Source: an uncultured Muribaculaceae bacterium | Lineage (GTDB): Bacteria; Bacteroidota; Bacteroidia; Bacteroidales; Muribaculaceae | Assembly (NCBI GenBank): GCA_910584185.1 | Contig: CAJTYC010000082.1 | Location: forward strand, 1-10,362 | Length of the DNA: 10,362 nucleotides | Direction: 5' to 3' | In this document: in pieces, positions 7,139 through 10,362 of the stretch | Position numbering within the stretch: the first letter of the stretch is position 1 | Layout: every line of letters starts with the position of its first letter | Notes under the pieces: generated by a model | What the model saw: the letters and a program-made list of their open reading frames with translations, nothing else | What the model was told of the DNA's origin: nothing | Databases searched by the model: none | Position numbers and translations under genes: made by a program

Positions 7139-8926
7139 TTATCTCTTATATAACAAGAAATAGGGGTTGTCGGATATTAGATGATAATTTTTATTGTTCA
7201 AATGGTCGAACACTATGCCCGATTTTTCTGGCGAGTGGTATATGTTGTCGTCATGCTCGCGCCCTTCTGCATCGATCACATAGCCGCGCACGAACATGTC
7301 GGGCTTGCTCACATTGACCTTGCCGAGGGTCTGAAATTTAAGCATCATCACATACTGAGGTTCTGCCGACTTAGCGAGCCAGGCACTCAACTGCGTCGGG
7401 GTGAACTGTTCCGGCCAGCTGCATCCCAAGGCCGGTAAAGTGCCGGTGAGATAGTTGACCATCGGGCCCGAGCCATACACCATAAGCGTGTCGCCTTTGT
7501 GTACGTACTTGTCGAGCTCGGTGAAGAGTCCGTCATAAAGCGCGGCATTTACCCGCGTGGTGAGTATGCCCTCGGTTTTCGGCACATTCATACCCGAATC
7601 CATACTGCCGACAGGTTCACTGTCGAAATATATGATGCCGTTACTCAGCAAACCGATGCTGAAAGCGGCAACGATATAGAGCGAAAATCCGGCCACGACG
7701 CTTCGCCCCACCCGTGAGCCGAGATAAGCATCTACAGCGCATAGAGAAGCGGGCAGCAAAAAACCGAGCAACAGCGGGCCTGCACCATACACCACACCGT
7801 CAGAGCCGGCCGGCAAAAGCACCACCATAAATAAACCGCAGAGAGCCACGATGCGAAGCATGCGGTATTTCTCCCCCTTAAGCCTCCAAGCCACAACAGC
7901 GCCACCTACAGCCACCGAGAATAGCCATTGCATGGCGATATCGACACACCTGTCGCGACACATCACGAAAGATACATAACAAGCCACGATAACCGCAGCC
8001 ACCACAATTCCGGCCACTACGCGCCGCGAATAATCACCGAGCCAACGCCTGCACACACAGGCGGAAACGATGAACACCGCGAACGCAAAAATCAGGGCAC
8101 GCACACATATCCGAGTCCACACCTTGACATTGACCGACAAGAGATGCTTCAGCGAATGGATAGACTCGCCACCCTCCGAGCCGCCTGCCTGAAACATGCT
8201 CGTGGCCGAACTCACCAACGCATCCCAATGACCGGCAATCAACGCAAACAGCAAAACAGCGGCAACGCCGAGACACCAGCCACACAACCACTCACCCATG
8301 CGCCGCAACACAGGCTTTGACAACTTGCGTCCGCCGGCACAAAGCGGAATAATCAGCACAAAGAGAATGTCGATAAAGTTTGGCAGACGGGTGAAAGCAT
8401 TCATGCCGCACACAAATCCTGAGCAAACCAATAGCACCAAGAGCCTGCCATCACGGCGCACACCCCATCCATGCTTATCCATGCGCGCTATTGCCTTCAC
8501 CAGCAAGAGCAAAGATATAGAGGCGAGCAGAAGAGTTGCCAAATCATAATTGAACGTCAACGTGCAACCCCAGCTTCCTATGCCAATCAGTGCCACCCCA
8601 CAGAGAGTGGGTAAGAACCTGCCCCTCCCCTTGATCAGCGACCACGCCATGCCGGCCACAGCCACATTGACCAGCGCACCGGCAATGCGTATGCCGAGCA
8701 GCGAACCGCCCGTGATACGCAACAAAAGCCACCCCAACAGGCCATTCATATAATACATGAAATTATATTGCACAGCCTCCGGATGTGAGAAGATATTGTC
8801 ATAAAAAGTAAGGTAGAAGCCCGAATCACAAAGTTCGAAGCCCCAGATAATAGAGGGTATCTGCACCAAGAAAGATACGAGCAAGATAGCCCACAGCTTT
8901 TGCTTTCCGGTCAAGGAAGTTTTCAT
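7139..8926 (-). CDS. Polytopic GT-C-like membrane protein (putative PMT/ArnT-type glycosyltransferase)
   Basis: An integral inner-membrane protein of 595 residues from ATG 8926, with about 12-14 hydrophobic helices between 12 and 428 and a soluble C-terminal domain at about 445-595. The layout suggests the GT-C fold: a first helix at 12-30, then an acidic loop (ELCDSGFY 31-38, D34 as the candidate catalytic aspartate), an amphipathic stretch, and an LLGIRIAGALVN segment at 76-87 like the alR-pSalaG region of PMT_2/ArnT enzymes. Such enzymes move a sugar from a polyprenyl-phosphate carrier onto lipid or protein outside the inner membrane. The true donor and acceptor are unknown. ATG 8926 is preferred over in-frame TTG 8971 and ATG 8959 because it gives a normal short MKTSLTGKQK n-region before helix 1. 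It is first in an operon with the GH25 gene. The family call is inference from topology and weak motifs; a non-catalytic membrane protein remains possible. Confidence 0.72.
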   Translation of the reverse strand: MKTSLTGKQKLWAILLVSFLVQIPSIIWGFELCDSGFYLTFYDNIFSHPEAVQYNFMYYMNGLLGWLLLRITGGSLLGIRIAGALVNVAVAGMAWSLIKGRGRFLPTLCGVALIGIGSWGCTLTFNYDLATLLLASISLLLLVKAIARMDKHGWGVRRDGRLLVLLVCSGFVCGMNAFTRLPNFIDILFVLIIPLCAGGRKLSKPVLRRMGEWLCGWCLGVAAVLLFALIAGHWDALVSSATSMFQAGGSEGGESIHSLKHLLSVNVKVWTRICVRALIFAFAVFIVSACVCRRWLGDYSRRVVAGIVVAAVIVACYVSFVMCRDRCVDIAMQWLFSVAVGGAVVAWRLKGEKYRMLRIVALCGLFMVVLLPAGSDGVVYGAGPLLLGFLLPASLCAVDAYLGSRVGRSVVAGFSLYIVAAFSIGLLSNGIIYFDSEPVGSMDSGMNVPKTEGILTTRVNAALYDGLFTELDKYVHKGDTLMVYGSGPMVNYLTGTLPALGCSWPEQFTPTQLSAWLAKSAEPQYVMMLKFQTLGKVNVSKPDMFVRGYVIDAEGREHDDNIYHSPEKSGIVFDHLNNKNYHLISDNPYFLLYKR

Positions 8927-8998
8927 TTTTACAGTTTTAATGTGCGTCCGGCACCTCATATGAAGAACCAATCATAAGATTCGCTCATAAGAGATGTG

Positions 8999-9006
8999 CA
9001 AATGTA
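8999..9006 (-). promoter_or_regulatory. Predicted -7 box of the GT-C/GH25 operon
   Basis: The minus strand reads TACATTTG at 9006-8999, a full TAnnTTTG match. No convincing TTTG lies 17-23 bases upstream, so the -33 element is weak or absent. Transcription would begin near 8992 and leave a leader of about 65 nt before ATG 8926. Confidence 0.45.
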
Positions 9007-9070
9007 GATATAAATTTTGAAATTTCTACACCGACATAAATAAAAAACAAGGCCAACCACAATTTTTCAG

Positions 9071-9095
9071 CATGTTATGACATGAACATAACATG
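9071..9095. repeat. 9-bp inverted repeat, possible operator
   Basis: CATGTTATG 9071-9079 and CATAACATG 9087-9095 are exact complements around a 7-nt centre (ACATGAA). It lies about 65 bp upstream of the -7 box of the GT-C/GH25 operon. There is no T-tract on either side, so a terminator is unlikely. Either a regulator binding site or part of the repeat cluster described next. Confidence 0.4.
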
Positions 9096-9196
9096 AAAGC
9101 CAAATTTGTATATTACTGACATTTAATGCAATTATACATAATCTTTTCTTATAATGGCCACACCCAATTATATTTTTTGACATGAAATGACATGAA
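9078..9196. repeat. Short direct repeats of TGACATGAA
   Basis: Exact TGACATGAA copies are at 9078-9086, 9178-9186 and 9188-9196, and a one-mismatch copy TAACATGAA is at 9089-9097. The last two are exactly 10 bp apart, one helical turn, and abut the stop codon of the RecG-like gene. This may be a set of protein-binding sites. The rest of 8927-9197 is AT-rich and shows no gene. Confidence 0.4.
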
Positions 9197-9197
9197 C

Positions 9198-10130
9198 TTA
9201 TCCCCATATAGGGACATAAGCAATATCCCTGCGGTTTGTTCCATCTGGAGTACCCACTTTAATCAAGCCTCGTTCAAGAGCCTCCTTGATTACCCCAGAA
9301 ACGGCAGTATAATTCTTTTCGGCAACGCCCATACGTTCTCTGAAAGATTTGTTTGTCAACATCTCATTCGACAGATATTTCAAGCAAGCGTGTTGATAAC
9401 AAGCCTGTATGCGTTCTTCTTTGCTTGTTTCACTCCAAGTTTTATACTCAGATAAAATTATCGTGGTGCGGATATCCGAAACTCTATATTTTATTGGTGG
9501 GAGTTGATACTGCTCGATTGAGGCAAGGGCTTTATCCATGCCGCTTCCTTTTTCCTCGCAAAAACCCATTCTTCTCATAATGTCGGCCAATTCCTCATTA
9601 CGAGATTGGTACTCATCAATAAAACGGTCAGTGCTAATCAACGGCTGCCCAAGCGACGAAATTTCCACACGGTCAGAATATATCTCAATCATAGGAAAAC
9701 CAAGCACTGAAAAATCCTGATGGATAATCATATTGGCGGCTATCTCCCTAATTGCTCTTTCCGGATACATCCTTACATCTTTTCGTAAGGCACGCCCAAT
9801 TTCCTCATTTGCCGGCAGTTGACCGTTCACCCAGTCAAGTAGGTTTACAAAGCATACTGCGTAACCCTGTTCAAATATTTGCTCACGAACTGTGTCAACT
9901 TTATTCTTACCCCGGTAAACGACAACCCTGATAGCTTTGCGATGAAGGTTCTCGAAGTCGCGTAAATTCTTTGCCAGTAAGAGTGCTCCAAGTTCAGTGA
10001 TACAGTAATCATCATTTAGTACCGTAACAAAATGTTCGGAGATAAAGCGGTCGATAATGCCATCGCTATTTTGAGGCATAGGTAATCCAAGTCGGTCAAA
10101 GTAAGCTTCCACACTCAAAAGGCTAACCAC
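9198..10130 (-). CDS. RecG-like / AlbA_2-family ATP-binding regulator, N-terminally truncated open part
   Basis: The open reading segment (310 residues from GTG 10130) is the C-terminal two thirds of a family often annotated as putative transcriptional regulator, ATP-binding protein or RecG-like. A GHKL-type ATPase domain spans about 65-205: N-box REIAAN at 128-133 followed by MIIHQDF, DRVEISSLGQP at 153-163, and EEKGSGMDK at 192-200. A winged-helix-like region follows at about 238-310 (FRERMGVAEKNYTAVSGVIK). Full members run near 480-500 residues with an N-terminal Schlafen-like AlbA_2 domain. Here the matching sequence continues upstream of the GTG but meets a TAA at 10230-10232, so GTG 10130 is probably not the ancestral start. 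Composition is lower (about 43% GC over 9241-9420 by hand count, against about 53% over 8221-8400), consistent with an accessory gene. It may be a decaying pseudogene, or a shortened protein may still be made. Confidence 0.82.
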   Translation of the reverse strand: MVSLLSVEAYFDRLGLPMPQNSDGIIDRFISEHFVTVLNDDYCITELGALLLAKNLRDFENLHRKAIRVVVYRGKNKVDTVREQIFEQGYAVCFVNLLDWVNGQLPANEEIGRALRKDVRMYPERAIREIAANMIIHQDFSVLGFPMIEIYSDRVEISSLGQPLISTDRFIDEYQSRNEELADIMRRMGFCEEKGSGMDKALASIEQYQLPPIKYRVSDIRTTIILSEYKTWSETSKEERIQACYQHACLKYLSNEMLTNKSFRERMGVAEKNYTAVSGVIKEALERGLIKVGTPDGTNRRDIAYVPIWG

Positions 10131-10362
10131 TTCGTTAACATTTGAACAAACCTTGGCTATCGATTTATCAAGTGGTCGCTCGTTGTGAAGTCTCCATAAC
10201 TTCTTTTCTTTTTCGGGATAGTTCAGTAATTACTTTGTCAAAGAACCTACTCTGACATATGCGACATTCAGAAACGTCACTGGCCGGTCAGCAGCAGGTA
10301 TCCTATACATTAATTTAAGTTTCGCAAGTATATGATTGATGAGATAAGGGCATAAAAAAACG
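10131..10362 (-). pseudogene. Upstream remnant of the RecG-like/AlbA_2 gene with in-frame TAA
   Basis: Reading the minus strand in the frame of the downstream open segment gives MYRIPAADRPVTF, then VAYVRVGSLTK, a TAA stop at 10230-10232, then LLNYPEKEKKLWRLHNERP and on into the GTG-started segment. IPAA...RPV..F, YVRVGS and YPEKE..LW are the expected order at the end of the AlbA_2 domain and the following linker. The match continues on both sides of the stop with no frame change, so this reads as a nonsense mutation (or a base-call error) rather than a gene boundary. Farther upstream, beyond about 10316, the translation (FLCPYLINHILAKL) no longer resembles the family clearly, so a deletion or frameshift there is also possible. 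The window ends before the expected start. Confidence 0.75.

Noticed and set aside
9071..9095. Terminator for the RecG-like gene
   Set aside because: The 9-bp inverted repeat has no U-tract on either strand.

Overview
The window looks like part of a gut Bacteroidota (Bacteroidales) chromosome. A Muribaculaceae-type organism is a reasonable guess but is not proven. Three things point there: promoter -7 boxes of the TAnnTTTG type, starts without a Shine-Dalgarno sequence, and exported enzymes ending in type IX secretion (T9SS)-like C-terminal domains. Composition is near 50% GC over most of the window and drops at the right end. Every credible gene is on the minus strand, so transcription runs from high to low coordinates.

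Layout from right to left, which is the direction of transcription. (1) 9198-10362: a RecG-like/AlbA_2-family regulator gene. Its GHKL ATPase half and C-terminal winged-helix half are open, but family-like sequence continues upstream through an in-frame TAA at 10230-10232, so the gene looks broken. It is also AT-richer than the rest. (2) 8927-9197: a spacer with short TGACATGAA repeats, a 9-bp inverted repeat and a -7 box for the next operon. (3) 8926-6423: a two-gene operon, a polytopic GT-C-like membrane protein followed 11 bp later by a membrane-anchored GH25 lysozyme. (4) 6299-6422: a well-formed promoter and a 9-bp inverted repeat in front of the subtilase. (5) 6298-4040: a secreted S8 subtilisin-like protease of CspA-like architecture with a T9SS-like tail. 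(6) 3607-4039: a 433-bp spacer holding a nested set of inverted repeats at 3836-4037, a 14-bp palindrome and the amylase promoter. (7) 3606-232: a 1124-residue secreted multidomain GH13 alpha-amylase with two CBM26-like starch-binding modules, a chitobiase-like domain and a T9SS-like tail. (8) 1-231: two strong hairpins downstream of the amylase.

Functionally, the amylase and the protease are two exported hydrolases, for starch and for protein, each with its own promoter and a similar sorting-type C-terminus. The GT-C/GH25 pair is an envelope module, probably for glycan transfer and peptidoglycan cleavage at the inner membrane. No SusC/SusD genes, transposase, CRISPR array, tRNA or rRNA is visible. 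The least explained part is the nested inverted-repeat element at 3836-4037, which could be a MITE-like repeat or an RNA with competing folds.
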